A stretch of DNA of 64,000 bases from Porphyrobacter sp. (GCA_027533455.1 JAPZUC010000012.1:62001-126000), one strand, 5' to 3'; shown: positions 1 to 8,636, counted from the stretch's first letter. Numbers and translations: made by a program. Notes: generated from the sequence alone by a model not told the origin.

Positions 1-2
1 AA

Positions 3-95
3 CCCAGCGAAGGCTCCCGCCTGTTCCACGAAACCCGCCTTGGCCCGGCCAGCATTGTGGTGCCGCAGTGGGTGGACGAGGTGCTGGGTGCCTGA
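3..95 (+). CDS. C-terminal end of an unidentified protein (partial)
   Basis: An open frame enters from the left edge and ends in TGA at 93-95, giving about 30 residues that end WVDEVLGA. Codon use is GC3-rich, like the confirmed genes, and the frame stops just before a convergent small gene. The fragment is too short to assign a family. It is reported because it is the only frame at the edge with protein-like composition. Confidence 0.45.
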   Translation, partial: PSEGSRLFHETRLGPASIVVPQWVDEVLGA

Positions 96-147
96 CGCTC
101 TTGGCGCGATCCCTGCCTCGCGCGAGCCGTGGCGGTTCGAGATTTGA

Positions 148-486
148 TCAGTTGCGCGGCGGCATGGGCGTCGGCGGACTGCTACCGCGCTCCTTGCTCC
201 AGCTCCGGCCCGAATCGGTGGGGGCGACGGGGATACCATTCGCGCTCCGGTCGGTCGGGGCGGGGCCAGAGTCGGGGGCATGATCGGAAACCGTCGGGTC
301 GATATTCCCGGGCGTGCCTTCCGCCGGAACGACGGCATCCTTGTGGCGCTGCCGCTGTGCGACCGCTGGATCCTCGTGATGGTCTTGCGCCTGCCTTGCG
401 CGAGTGAAGGAGATGATGCCAATCACCAGCCCAGCGCCGAGCGTGAACAGCGCGAGGAACATGATCGCGTCGAACTGGATATTTAT
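148..486 (-). CDS. Small membrane-anchored hypothetical protein, possible ATA start
   Basis: The protein has one N-terminal hydrophobic helix (FLALFTLGAGLVIGIISF) followed by a hydrophilic, Pro/Ser/Asp-rich tail. This suggests an inner-membrane anchor with a disordered tail; the function is unknown. The first ATG (462) lies about 29 nt from any Shine-Dalgarno. A perfect AGGAGG (497-492) sits 5 nt before an in-frame ATA at 486, which would add NIQFDAI before the helix, giving about 112 residues. No ATG, GTG or TTG lies between the two. The coordinates use the ATA start; if ATG is used the gene is 148-462 (104 residues). Confidence 0.55.
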   Translation of the reverse strand: MNIQFDAIMFLALFTLGAGLVIGIISFTRARQAQDHHEDPAVAQRQRHKDAVVPAEGTPGNIDPTVSDHAPDSGPAPTDRSANGIPVAPTDSGRSWSKERGSSPPTPMPPRN

Positions 487-593
487 GGTTGCCTCCTTGC
501 CGAGAGGAGCGTTACCTATGGGTAGCGGACGATGTTCCGGCCGATGCAGGTTTTCGTGCCGTGCCGTGCTGTGGCGCAGACGGGGCGGGTCGA

Positions 594-1370
594 TCAGGCG
601 TGGTCAGTTCCGCAGGCCTTGCAACCGGGGTCGCGCGGGATGCGGATAGTGCGCATCCCCGGCTCGAGCCCGTCGAGGATATGGAGGCGACCCCAGCCGG
701 GCGCTCCCAAGGTGCTGACCCCGGCAAGCAGTGCCTTGATCGCCTGCATCGCCGCAAAGCTGCCGACCCAGCCAGCCATCGCGCCGAGCATCCCGTCATC
801 AGCGCAGGTGTCGCAATTCTCCGCATCGAAGGCATCGCCGACGAAACAGCGGTAGCAGGCCTCGCCCGGCAAGTGCCCCGCCCAGGCCCCGACCTGCCCC
901 TGGAAGCGGCCCACAGCGGCCGAAAGCAGCGGGATGCCCGCCGCAACGCAGGCGTCGGAGACGGCGAGCCGCGTGGCGAAGTTGTCCGTCCCGTCGAGCA
1001 CCAGATCGGCGCCGGCAATCAGGCTTGCAGCGTTCTCGGGCGTGATCCGCGCGTCCGAGACGTCGACCTGCAGGGCGTCGTCGAAATTGGCGAGCCACCG
1101 GCGAGCCGAGACTGCCTTGCCGTAGCCCACATCGCGGGTGGTGAAGATTGTCTGGCGCTGGAGATTGGAGACGTCGACCACATCGTCATCGACCAACGCG
1201 AGCCTGCCGATCCCGCTCGCGGCGAGATATTGCAAGGCGGGCGAGCCGATTCCGCCAAGGCCGATCAGTGCGACCCGCGATTCGGCGAGGCGCACCTGCC
1301 CCGCACCGCCGACTTCCGGCAGCACGATGTGACGCGCGAACCGATCGAGCCTTGCCGAAGAAATGCTCAC
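594..1370 (-). CDS. moeB: ThiF/MoeB-family adenylyltransferase (sulfur-carrier protein activation)
   Basis: A 258-residue E1-like enzyme that adenylates the C-terminal glycine of a ubiquitin-like sulfur carrier (MoaD for molybdopterin, or ThiS for thiamine). Visible features are the nucleotide-binding loop GLGGIGSPALQYLAASG, the DDDVVDVSNLQRQ motif, a conserved DGTDNF, and two zinc-binding CxxC pairs (CYRC and CKAC). The GTG start at 1370 overlaps the stop of the upstream DUF983 gene (GTGA) and removes the non-homologous N-terminal stretch of the longer frame. MoeB and ThiF cannot be separated by sequence alone; no moaD or thiS partner is in the window. Confidence 0.85.
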   Translation of the reverse strand: MSISSARLDRFARHIVLPEVGGAGQVRLAESRVALIGLGGIGSPALQYLAASGIGRLALVDDDVVDVSNLQRQTIFTTRDVGYGKAVSARRWLANFDDALQVDVSDARITPENAASLIAGADLVLDGTDNFATRLAVSDACVAAGIPLLSAAVGRFQGQVGAWAGHLPGEACYRCFVGDAFDAENCDTCADDGMLGAMAGWVGSFAAMQAIKALLAGVSTLGAPGWGRLHILDGLEPGMRTIRIPRDPGCKACGTDHA

Positions 1371-1789
1371 GGCTTGTCCTCTGGAGCGGGACGCCGTTCC
1401 TGTCGGAAAGCGCCGATTCCATGCCACCACAGAAAGGCGATCACCGCCCCCTTGGTCGGCTGGAGCATAGCGAGCAGCATCACGATGGATACCGGCAGGA
1501 GGATGGCGAGCGTGAGCCATGCCGACATCCCGCCTGCGATCATCGCGATCACCACCGGTGCGAGCAGGTGGCCGACCAGAAAGATGCCGATATAGGCCGG
1601 AAAATCGTCAGCCTGTTGCAGCGACCAATCCTGCTTGCAGTGGCCGCAGCGGTCGACCGGCTTCAGCCATTTGCGGAACAGTGGCGCTTCCCCGCAGCGC
1701 GGGCAACGGCACTTCGCGCCGCGCAGCAGGGCGGGGATCCATCCGGTCGGCAAGGCGACAAGGTCGGGACAAAGGCGCTGGGAAGGCAT
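1367..1789 (-). CDS. DUF983 family zinc-ribbon membrane protein
   Basis: A 140-residue protein with two cysteine pairs (CPRCG and CGHC) forming a probable zinc ribbon, followed by two hydrophobic helices (IGIFLVGHLLAPVVIAMIAGG and LTLAILLPVSIVMLLAML). This layout is typical of DUF983 proteins, which are common in Alphaproteobacteria and of unknown function. It is translationally coupled to the downstream moeB-like gene through a GTGA overlap and lies just downstream of dnaA in the same direction, so the three may be co-transcribed. Confidence 0.8.
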   Translation of the reverse strand: MPSQRLCPDLVALPTGWIPALLRGAKCRCPRCGEAPLFRKWLKPVDRCGHCKQDWSLQQADDFPAYIGIFLVGHLLAPVVIAMIAGGMSAWLTLAILLPVSIVMLLAMLQPTKGAVIAFLWWHGIGAFRQERRPAPEDKP

Positions 1790-1817
1790 GGACAGGCTGT
1801 TTACAACCTGTGCACCG

Positions 1818-1829
1818 CCTGTCGACAGG
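1818..1829. repeat. 12-bp palindrome between dnaA and the DUF983 gene
   Basis: CCTGTCGACAGG is a perfect palindrome, and a CCTGTCGA half-site recurs at 1842-1849. Related CAGGCTG and ACAACCTGT strings lie at 1794-1810. This stretch directly follows the dnaA stop codon. It could be a protein-binding site or part of a transcript structure; nothing more can be said. Confidence 0.4.
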
Positions 1830-1887
1830 ACTGTGGACCAGCCTGTCGAAAGTGCGGTGCAAAGCTGGTGGAATTGCTGTGCGGGGA

Positions 1888-3345
1888 TCAGCTCTCGAGC
1901 TGGCGCAGGAGGCTCCTCACATCGCCATCCATGTCGGCGTCGCGCTGGCGCAAATCCTCGATCAGACGGACCGCGTGGATCACGGTCGAATGGTCACGCC
2001 CACCGAACTTGCGGCCGATCTCGGGGTAAGAACGCGGCGTGAGCACCTTCGAAAGGTACATCGCCACCTGCCGCGGGCGCACGACAGCGCGGGCACGGCG
2101 CTTGCTGCTCATTTCCGAGCGGTCGATGCGGTAGAACTGGCAAACGGTGCGCTGGATTTCGTCGATGGTGATCCGGCGGCGATTCGCCGAGAGGATGTCG
2201 GTCAGCTGCTCTTCAGCCAGTTGGAGCGAGACTTCCTGTCCGGTCAGCTGGGCATAGGCGATCAGCTTGTTGAGACCGCCCACCAGCTCGCGCACGTTGC
2301 GGGTAATGGTGCGGGCGAGGAAATCGACCACGTCCTCGGGCACGGAGAGCGGCGCGAAACGCACCAGCTTCGAAACGAGGATCTTCTTGCGAAGCTCGAT
2401 GTCGGCAGGCTGGATGTCGGCGACGAGGCCCATTGAAAGGCGGCTGAGCAGGCGCGGTTCCACTCCGTCGAGCGCCTGCGGCGCGCGGTCGGCGGCGAAG
2501 ACCAGCCGCTTGCCCTCGGCCAGCAGGGCGTCAATCGTGTAGAGCAGTTCTTCCTGCGCGCTCGCCTTACCGATGATGAACTGGATGTCATCCACCAGCA
2601 GCAGGTCGAACGAGCGAAGGCGCGCCTTGAATTCGATCGTCTGGCTCGATTTCAGCGCCTGGACGAATTCGACCATGAAACGCTCGGCCGAGCAGTAGAA
2701 TATCCGCGCACGTGGGTGGGCGTGCAGATAGGCGTGGCCGATCGCGTGCAGAAGGTGGGTCTTGCCCTGTCCGGTCGCCGCCTTGAGATAAAGCGGCGAG
2801 AACTGCGGCTGTTCCAGCGCAGCCATGCGTTGCGCCGCGTTGCAGGCGAGGATGTTCGCTTCGCCCGTAACGAAGGCGGTGAAGGTCAGCGAGGGGTCGA
2901 GGCCCACTGATGACGTGAAGGTCGCATCGCCCAGGGCGCCCGCGGCCATGGCGATCGCACTTGCGCCGTCATTGGCGGGGCGGCGGCCATCGTCGAGGCG
3001 CAGGTCGGGCAGCTGGCGGCGGCCCGGATGGACCATGATGCTGACCTTGCGCACTTCGCTGCGCGCGATGCTCCAGGCCAGCTGCAGCCGGTCGTGAAAA
3101 CGATCGCGCACCCAGTTGGCCGAAAATTCGGTTGGCAGATAGAGATCGAGCGTCCCGGTTTCGCGGTTCAGCGCGCCCAGTTGGATCGGCTTGATCCACT
3201 GGCTATGCAGCTGGTGCCCCAGGTCCTTGCGCAGCCCCTGACTGATATCGGACCAGTCGGCGGCGAGATTTACAGCTTCGGCATCTTCCATCAGATGTTC
3301 ATCGGCCTGGCGGCCAGTCGTCCGCGCCTTGTCAGTCCTGTGCAC
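1888..3345 (-). CDS. dnaA: Chromosomal replication initiator protein DnaA
   Basis: DnaA binds origin boxes and, with ATP bound, opens the origin to load DnaB helicase. The 485-residue frame has the N-terminal helicase-loading domain, a short linker (about residues 105-150), an AAA+ core with Walker A (ATGQGKTH, about 190-197) and Walker B (LLLVDDIQF, about 248-256), and the domain IV signature GGRDHSTVIHA (448-458), which contacts the DnaA box. The GTG start at 3345 has GGGGATGAG upstream; an internal ATG at 3291 (MEDAEAVNLA) is the alternative. The Walker A segment lacks the second glycine spacing of the GxxGxGKT form seen in E. coli. Confidence 0.97.
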   Translation of the reverse strand: MHRTDKARTTGRQADEHLMEDAEAVNLAADWSDISQGLRKDLGHQLHSQWIKPIQLGALNRETGTLDLYLPTEFSANWVRDRFHDRLQLAWSIARSEVRKVSIMVHPGRRQLPDLRLDDGRRPANDGASAIAMAAGALGDATFTSSVGLDPSLTFTAFVTGEANILACNAAQRMAALEQPQFSPLYLKAATGQGKTHLLHAIGHAYLHAHPRARIFYCSAERFMVEFVQALKSSQTIEFKARLRSFDLLLVDDIQFIIGKASAQEELLYTIDALLAEGKRLVFAADRAPQALDGVEPRLLSRLSMGLVADIQPADIELRKKILVSKLVRFAPLSVPEDVVDFLARTITRNVRELVGGLNKLIAYAQLTGQEVSLQLAEEQLTDILSANRRRITIDEIQRTVCQFYRIDRSEMSSKRRARAVVRPRQVAMYLSKVLTPRSYPEIGRKFGGRDHSTVIHAVRLIEDLRQRDADMDGDVRSLLRQLES

Positions 3346-3607
3346 AAGCTCATCCCCAATTCACCCGTGGTCTGACAAACCGGAAGGATTGCCGACACAT
3401 TATATCCCCATTGCGACAGGCTAGCCTTTCCCCTCCCCGGAATCCTAATTCCGGAGAACCCCCCTGTCTGCCAGTTTGTAAAAACACCCGGGCTGTCCCG
3501 CGCCGGGTGAAGCCCATCTAAAGAGCTCTGGCGCGCTTAGCGCAAGCGAGGACTTTTAAAAAAAGTGAAATAATCCTGTTGACTCGCCTCTAGCCCGCAG
3601 GCTTGCG

Positions 3608-3621
3608 TTCAACATGTTGAA
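3608..3621. promoter_or_regulatory. 14-bp perfect palindrome upstream of dnaA
   Basis: TTCAACATGTTGAA is self-complementary over all 14 bases and lies in the AT-rich part of the dnaA upstream region, about 260 bp before its start. It has the form of a dimeric-repressor operator. No binding protein can be named from sequence. Confidence 0.4.
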
Positions 3622-3708
3622 ATAAAAAAGAAAAAATAGTTTCACTATGCGAATCGCGGAGAATCCTGAAGATTTCGCGATCAGGCCATGCTGCGTTTTG
3701 CGCAAACG

Positions 3709-3741
3709 AAACGGGCCGCGCTTACACAGCGCGGCCCGTTT
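3709..3741 (-). terminator. Hairpin terminator downstream of rpsT
   Basis: Perfect 13-bp arms (AAACGGGCCGCGC and GCGCGGCCCGTTT) enclose a 7-nt loop. The hairpin begins about 70 nt past the rpsT stop codon on the minus strand, and its trailing arm ends in TTT. Confidence 0.8.
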
Positions 3742-3810
3742 GGCTGGATCCTTCCCGAAAGCCCCGTGAAACTGCCTATCAGGCGGATCAGGACTTCGTG
3801 ACGAATCGAA

Positions 3811-4071
3811 TCAGAGTGTGGCGACTCGGCGCGTCAGGCGCGACATCTTGCGGGCCACGGTGTTCTTGTGGAGCACACCGCGGGCAACGCCACGGGCCAT
3901 TTCCGGCTGGGCAGCCTTGAGCGCGGCAGCAGCAGCATCCTTGTCACCGGCTTCGCAGGCGGCTTCGACCTTCTTGATGAAGCTGCGGATGCGGCTGATG
4001 CGTGCGCCATTAATGGCGGCACGGTTGGCATTGCGGATGATGCGCTTCTTGGCTTGCGGCGTATTGGCCAT
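3811..4071 (-). CDS. rpsT: 30S ribosomal protein S20
   Basis: An 86-residue, lysine/arginine-rich protein beginning [14 protein letters not shown], the standard S20 N-terminus, which binds 16S rRNA in the small subunit. The ATG at 4071 was chosen over an upstream ATG at 4161 because it gives the family length and sequence start. The gene lies downstream of mutM on the same strand and is followed by a strong hairpin terminator. Confidence 0.96.
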   Translation of the reverse strand: MANTPQAKKRIIRNANRAAINGARISRIRSFIKKVEAACEAGDKDAAAAALKAAQPEMARGVARGVLHKNTVARKMSRLTRRVATL

Positions 4072-4326
4072 AATTCGGTTCTGTCTCGCGTCTGGTTCAA
4101 GCCGCGGCACGCGGCTGAAGGGAAATCCGTGGGTGTGCTCGAAAAAGGCGAGCAGACTCATGGTCTGACCGCCGGAAAGCAGCGCGCATAGTCTTGAAGC
4201 GGCGCAAGGTCAACGATTCTCCAACACGGCGGCGAAGACGCCGCAAGGGCGACCGCCCGCCCGCAGGCGCCCGGAGCGTAGCGGAGGAACAGTGCCGAGG
4301 ACGCGCCCGCGGAGGCGGGCGCATAA

Positions 4327-5142
4327 TCAACGTTGGCACACCGGGCAAAACCACGTGCTGCGCCCGCCTTGCGCAATCCTCTGGATGACACCGCCATCTT
4401 CCCTCCGGCACGGTTCTCCCTCGCGGCCGTAGACGTCGAAGGAGCTGGCAAAATAGCCCAGTTCGCCGTCGGGCCGCGCGTAGTCGCGCAAGGTGGAGCC
4501 GCCATCGCGGATCGAGGCTTCAAGCACGTCGACAATTGCTGGCACGAGCCGATGCAGCTGCGGCACTGTCACCTTGCCCGCCGGCTTGGTAGGTCGGATG
4601 CCCGCGCGCCACAGCGCCTCGCACACATAGATATTGCCTAGGCCCGCCACGATCCGCTGATCCAGCAGACACAGCTTGATGGATTGGGTCTTGCCCGCCA
4701 GCGTCGTTTTCAGATGCGCCACTGTCAGTCCCGGACCCAGCGGCTCCGGCCCGAGCGCGGCGAATTGCGGCCAGGCGTCCAGCGCACCGGTTGCCACAAG
4801 ATCGACCGAGCCGAACCGCCGCGGATCGCACAGGGCGAAGCGGTGGTCTGCGGTCTCCATCAGCAGGTGATCATGGGTTTCGGGCGTTTCGGGATCGATC
4901 CGCCAGCGCCCGCTCATGCCCAGGTGGAAGATCACTGTCGCACCGCGGTCGAGATGGAGGAGGCCATATTTCGCCCGGCGGGACAGCGCCGTCACGGTCG
5001 CCCCGGTCATCACCTGCACCAGATCATCGGGGAATGGGCGGCGCAGATCGGCGCGGTTTAGTTTGACGCGCGTGATCCGCTCGCCTTCGAGGAAGGCAGC
5101 GAGGCCGCGGACGGTGGTTTCCACTTCAGGTAATTCAGGCAT
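4327..5142 (-). CDS. mutM: Formamidopyrimidine-DNA glycosylase (MutM/Fpg)
   Basis: A bifunctional base-excision repair enzyme that removes 8-oxoguanine and formamidopyrimidines and nicks the abasic site. The 271-residue protein starts with PELPEVE, whose N-terminal proline (after Met removal) is the catalytic nucleophile. It has the helix-two-turn-helix segment (LLDQRIVAGLGNIYVCEALW) and a C-terminal zinc finger with CRRE and FCPVCQ cysteines. The ATG at 5142 was chosen because the proline must follow Met directly; 12 extra upstream codons are discarded. It is divergent from ubiE. Confidence 0.96.
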   Translation of the reverse strand: MPELPEVETTVRGLAAFLEGERITRVKLNRADLRRPFPDDLVQVMTGATVTALSRRAKYGLLHLDRGATVIFHLGMSGRWRIDPETPETHDHLLMETADHRFALCDPRRFGSVDLVATGALDAWPQFAALGPEPLGPGLTVAHLKTTLAGKTQSIKLCLLDQRIVAGLGNIYVCEALWRAGIRPTKPAGKVTVPQLHRLVPAIVDVLEASIRDGGSTLRDYARPDGELGYFASSFDVYGREGEPCRREDGGVIQRIAQGGRSTWFCPVCQR

Positions 5143-5198
5143 GGCTCCACCCCCTAACACCCTTTGCCTATCCGGCAATTCCTTCTAGGGAACCGGGC

Positions 5199-5954
5199 AT
5201 GAGTGATACCAACGACGAAACCGTCTCCTTCGGCTACCAGCAGGTCACCCCCCAGGAAAAGACCCGCAAGGTTGGCGAGGTCTTCTCCAGCGTCGCGCGC
5301 AAGTACGACATCATGAACGATGCAATGTCGGGCGGCATGCACCGTTTGTGGAAGGACCGCTTTGTCCGCCGCGTAAAGCCGAGGGCGGGCGAGCAGATCC
5401 TCGACATGGCTGGCGGTACCGGTGACATCGCCTTTCGCATGGCGGCCAAGGGCGCGCATATCACCGTCGCCGACATCAATCAGGACATGCTTGACGTGGG
5501 CGCCGAACGCGCGCTCGAGCGCGGCTTAGACGAGGAGGATGGCAGCCTCGTCTTTACCTGCCAGAACGCGGAAAGCGTGAGCTTCGCCTCGAACTCCTTC
5601 GATGCCTATACCATTGCGTTCGGCATCCGGAACGTGACGCACATCGACCGCGCGCTGGCAGAAGCCTTGCGCGTGCTTCGCCCGGGCGGGCGGTTCTTCT
5701 GCCTCGAATTCTCGACTGTGGAATGGTCGGGGCTGAAAGAGGCTTACGATATCTATTCGGATCACCTGCTGCCACGCATGGGCCAGATGATCGCCGGCGA
5801 TGCGGACTCATATCGCTACCTTGCCGAATCGATCCGCAAGTTCCCGCCGATGCCCGCGTTCGAGCAGATGATCCGCCAGGCAGGTTTCGCCAACACCAAG
5901 GTCGAACCGATCATGGGCGGCCTCGTCGCGATCCATTCGGGCTGGAAGATCTGA
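5199..5954 (+). CDS. ubiE: Ubiquinone/menaquinone biosynthesis C-methyltransferase UbiE
   Basis: A SAM-dependent methyltransferase that C-methylates the benzoquinol ring in ubiquinone synthesis. The 251-residue protein has motif I ILDMAGGTGDIA (about residues 67-78), the UbiE signature around YDIMNDAMSGGMHRLWKD (about 36-53), and FGIRNVTHIDRAL. The gene is followed 4 nt later by ubiB, so the two are probably co-transcribed. Confidence 0.96.
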   Translation: MSDTNDETVSFGYQQVTPQEKTRKVGEVFSSVARKYDIMNDAMSGGMHRLWKDRFVRRVKPRAGEQILDMAGGTGDIAFRMAAKGAHITVADINQDMLDVGAERALERGLDEEDGSLVFTCQNAESVSFASNSFDAYTIAFGIRNVTHIDRALAEALRVLRPGGRFFCLEFSTVEWSGLKEAYDIYSDHLLPRMGQMIAGDADSYRYLAESIRKFPPMPAFEQMIRQAGFANTKVEPIMGGLVAIHSGWKI

Positions 5955-5958
5955 TCCA

Positions 5959-7515
5959 GTGACTTCCTCTGTTGTCCACCTTTCCCGCCTTGCCCGCTGG
6001 GGCGTGACGCTTGCGCGGCGGCGCGCACTGGTGGGCATCGAGAACGACCCGAATGCGCCTGCGATGCTGCGCCGGCTGGTGCGGCTGGCGCGCCTCGCCA
6101 CGCTGACCGGTAAGGGCGGCTCGCGCGATTATTCGGGCGCCTTCCGTGCGATTGGTCCGGCGGCGATCAAGCTGGGGCAGAGCCTTGCCACCCGTCCCGA
6201 CCTGGTCGGCGAGGAGGCGGCGAACAACCTCCTGAGCCTGCAGGATTCACTGCCGCCTGTGCCGTTTTCGCAGATCAAGGCGGCGATCGAATCGAGCTTC
6301 GGTCAGCCGATCGAGGCGCTCTTCTCCGAAATCGATCCGGAGCCGGTTGGCGCTGCCAGCATCGCGCAGGTGCACAAGGGCGTCACTACCGATGGCCGCA
6401 AGGTCGCGATCAAGGTGCTGCGCCCGGGTATCCGCGAAAAGTTCGCGCGCGACATTACCACCTACGAATGGGCAGCCGCGCATGTCGAAGCGATGGGCGG
6501 GGAGGCCAGCCGCCTGCGCCCGCGCCTCACCATCGCCAACTTCAAGCGCTGGACCAATTCCGAGCTCGATCTGCGGCGCGAGGCTGCTTCGGCCAGCGAG
6601 CTTGCCGAGCAGATGGCGCGCGTACCCGGCTATCGCATTCCGGCGGTCGACTGGGATCGCACCAATGGCCGGGTGCTGACGATCGAATGGATCGACGGCA
6701 TCAAGATCAGCCGCGTCGATGAGCTGCGCGCCCGCGGGCACGACCTTGCGGAAATCTCGCAGCGGTTGGTGATAAGCTTCCTGACGCAAGCGATCAGCGC
6801 CGGGTTCTTCCATGCCGACATGCATCAGGGCAACCTGTTCGTGGAGGATGACGGTACCATCGTTGCGATCGATTTCGGCATCATGGGCCGGATCGACCGG
6901 CGCGCGCGCCAGTGGCTGGCGGAGATCCTCTACGGGCTGACGACCGGCAATTACCAACGCGTGGCCGAGATCCATTTCGAGGCGCAATATGTGCCCTCCT
7001 ACCACTCGGTCGGCGAATTCGCGACTGCGCTGCGGGCAGTAGGTGAGCCGATGCGCGGCAAGCCCGTGAAGGAGCTTTCCGTCGGCCAGATGCTCGACGG
7101 GTTGTTCGTCATCACCCGCGATTTCGACATGCAGACCCAGCCGCACCTGCTGCTGCTGCAAAAGACGATGGTGATGGTCGAGGGCATCGCCACCCAGCTC
7201 AATCCCGACATCAACATGTGGGACACCGCCGCGCCCTATGTCCGGTCGTGGATCCGTGACGAGCTGGGGCCGGAAGCCGCGCTCGCCCAGCGGATCAAGG
7301 ACGACACCGACACGCTGCTCCGCTTGCCCGGCCTGATCCGCCGCGTCGAGGAAATGTTCCCGCCCAAGGGCGGCGCGCCCGAATCGCCGCCGCTTCCCGA
7401 GATCGTTCTGATCACCGACAAGCGCGAAGGGCGGGGGCTGCTCGGCTACGCGCTTGCGGCGGCAGCCGGCGCCGGTGCGCTGTGGGGAGCCTTGAGCCTC
7501 GGCTGGATCGGATGA
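5959..7515 (+). CDS. ubiB: UbiB/ADCK-family atypical kinase for ubiquinone biosynthesis
   Basis: A member of the ABC1/ADCK/UbiB kinase-like family, an ATPase needed for ubiquinone assembly at the membrane. The 518-residue protein has the KxGQ motif (KLGQ, residues 71-74), an Ala-rich loop (VGAASIAQVHKG), the catalytic-loop region HADMHQGNLF, and DFG within AIDFGIMGR. A hydrophobic segment near the C-terminus (LLGYALAAAAGAGALWGAL) is the usual membrane anchor. Translation starts at GTG 5959, directly behind ubiE. Confidence 0.94.
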   Translation: MTSSVVHLSRLARWGVTLARRRALVGIENDPNAPAMLRRLVRLARLATLTGKGGSRDYSGAFRAIGPAAIKLGQSLATRPDLVGEEAANNLLSLQDSLPPVPFSQIKAAIESSFGQPIEALFSEIDPEPVGAASIAQVHKGVTTDGRKVAIKVLRPGIREKFARDITTYEWAAAHVEAMGGEASRLRPRLTIANFKRWTNSELDLRREAASASELAEQMARVPGYRIPAVDWDRTNGRVLTIEWIDGIKISRVDELRARGHDLAEISQRLVISFLTQAISAGFFHADMHQGNLFVEDDGTIVAIDFGIMGRIDRRARQWLAEILYGLTTGNYQRVAEIHFEAQYVPSYHSVGEFATALRAVGEPMRGKPVKELSVGQMLDGLFVITRDFDMQTQPHLLLLQKTMVMVEGIATQLNPDINMWDTAAPYVRSWIRDELGPEAALAQRIKDDTDTLLRLPGLIRRVEEMFPPKGGAPESPPLPEIVLITDKREGRGLLGYALAAAAGAGALWGALSLGWIG

Positions 7516-8636
7516 GGCCCGTAGCCCGCCCATCGCTCCTTGAGCGGTGGGACGCGCTCGGCCGTCCGTTTCCGCATCTTTCACGACGCGCGGCGGTGCT
7601 GGTGCTAGCGCTCCTGGCGGCCGCCATGATGTGGAGCATTGCCGCGTACCGTCCCGCCGAAACCATGGAACCGCAGCGCGCGGCTCATGCCGCGCAGGCC
7701 GTTACCCCTGCCGTGTCCGCTCGCGCCAGAGGCGATATGGCGCTCTATGCCGGCATCCACGCCCGCATGATCGCGGGCGAGGGGTATTACGCCGCCGCCC
7801 TCGCCGAGCAGCGCGCACGCGGTTATCCGACGCAGCCGTTCGTCACTGTCCGCCTGCCGACCCTCGCTTGGGCGCAGCTTGCCTTGGGGCGCGATGGCGT
7901 GCGCTGGCTGGCGCTGGTGCTGGCGGCGGCAGGCATCCTCGCCCTGAACGGGCGCGCCGCTGCGATGGGCAGCATCGAGGAGCGAATCATCGCCAGCGCC
8001 TTGCTGGCGGCCGGGGGCGGTGCGGCATTCTCGCCAGTCGCGGCGCTCGATCATGATTTCATCGCGGGCGTGCTGCTGACGCTGGCGCTGCTGGCTTATC
8101 GCCGCGCGCGCTGGTGGCCGGCATTGCTGGTCGCTGCCGCAGCGCTGGCCGTCCGCGAGCTCGCCGCGCCCTTCGTGCTGCTGTGGCTGGCCTTCGCACT
8201 GGCAGATCGGCGCTGGCGCGAGGCGGCGGCGGTTGCGGGGGTGCTGGCGGTTTTCGCGCTCGGCATGGTGCTGCACGCCCACGCCGTCGATGCCGTGCGG
8301 CTGCCTGGCGATCTTGCCTCGCAGGGCTGGCGCGCGCTGGCAGGCTATGGCGTGCCGATCGCTGGCCTGACGCAGTTGACCGGCCTGCGCCATCTTCCCG
8401 CTATGCTCGCCGCGCCGCTCGCAATCCTGCCGCTGGCGGGATGGGCGGCGCTTGGCGGGCGTACGGGGCTGTTCGCGGTCCTGTGGTTTGCCGGCCTTGC
8501 CACGATGATGGCGCTGTTCGCGCGGCCTGCGAATTTTTACTGGGCCGAACTGGTTTTGCCCGCCTATGCGATCGGCCTCGCCTTTGCCCCGCGCGGGCTG
8601 GTCGAATTGATCGTGCGCTTGGCAAGGCAAACTTAA
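7512..8636 (+). CDS. Polytopic membrane protein of unknown function
   Basis: A 374-residue protein with about eight hydrophobic helices and Ala/Leu-rich composition. Its ATG overlaps the ubiB stop (ATGA at 7512-7515), so it is probably the third gene of the ubiE-ubiB operon. The first extracytoplasmic loop (about residues 45-110) is large and polar, a layout seen in GT-C-type glycosyltransferases, but no diagnostic acidic motif is clear. No function is assigned. Confidence 0.8.
   Translation: MRPVARPSLLERWDALGRPFPHLSRRAAVLVLALLAAAMMWSIAAYRPAETMEPQRAAHAAQAVTPAVSARARGDMALYAGIHARMIAGEGYYAAALAEQRARGYPTQPFVTVRLPTLAWAQLALGRDGVRWLALVLAAAGILALNGRAAAMGSIEERIIASALLAAGGGAAFSPVAALDHDFIAGVLLTLALLAYRRARWWPALLVAAAALAVRELAAPFVLLWLAFALADRRWREAAAVAGVLAVFALGMVLHAHAVDAVRLPGDLASQGWRALAGYGVPIAGLTQLTGLRHLPAMLAAPLAILPLAGWAALGGRTGLFAVLWFAGLATMMALFARPANFYWAELVLPAYAIGLAFAPRGLVELIVRLARQT

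Larger units (their letters stand above)
3346..3810. other. dnaA-rpsT intergenic region, AT-rich centre
   Basis: This 465-bp non-coding stretch holds the rpsT terminator (3709-3741), an AT-rich block (3550-3650), a 14-bp palindrome at 3608-3621, and smaller inverted repeats at about 3437-3455 (CCGGAAT/ATTCCGG) and 3487-3510 (CACCCGG/CCGGGTG). The dnaA promoter must lie here on the minus strand. TTGTGCACA, one mismatch from a TTATNCACA DnaA box, overlaps the dnaA start at 3340-3348. No cluster of good DnaA boxes is visible, so this is not called as oriC. Confidence 0.5.

Noticed and set aside
3346..3810. oriC in the dnaA-rpsT gap
   Set aside because: AT-rich DNA and palindromes are present, but only weak single DnaA-box-like strings were found (for example TTGTGCACA at the dnaA start). 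Alphaproteobacterial origins are often not next to dnaA.
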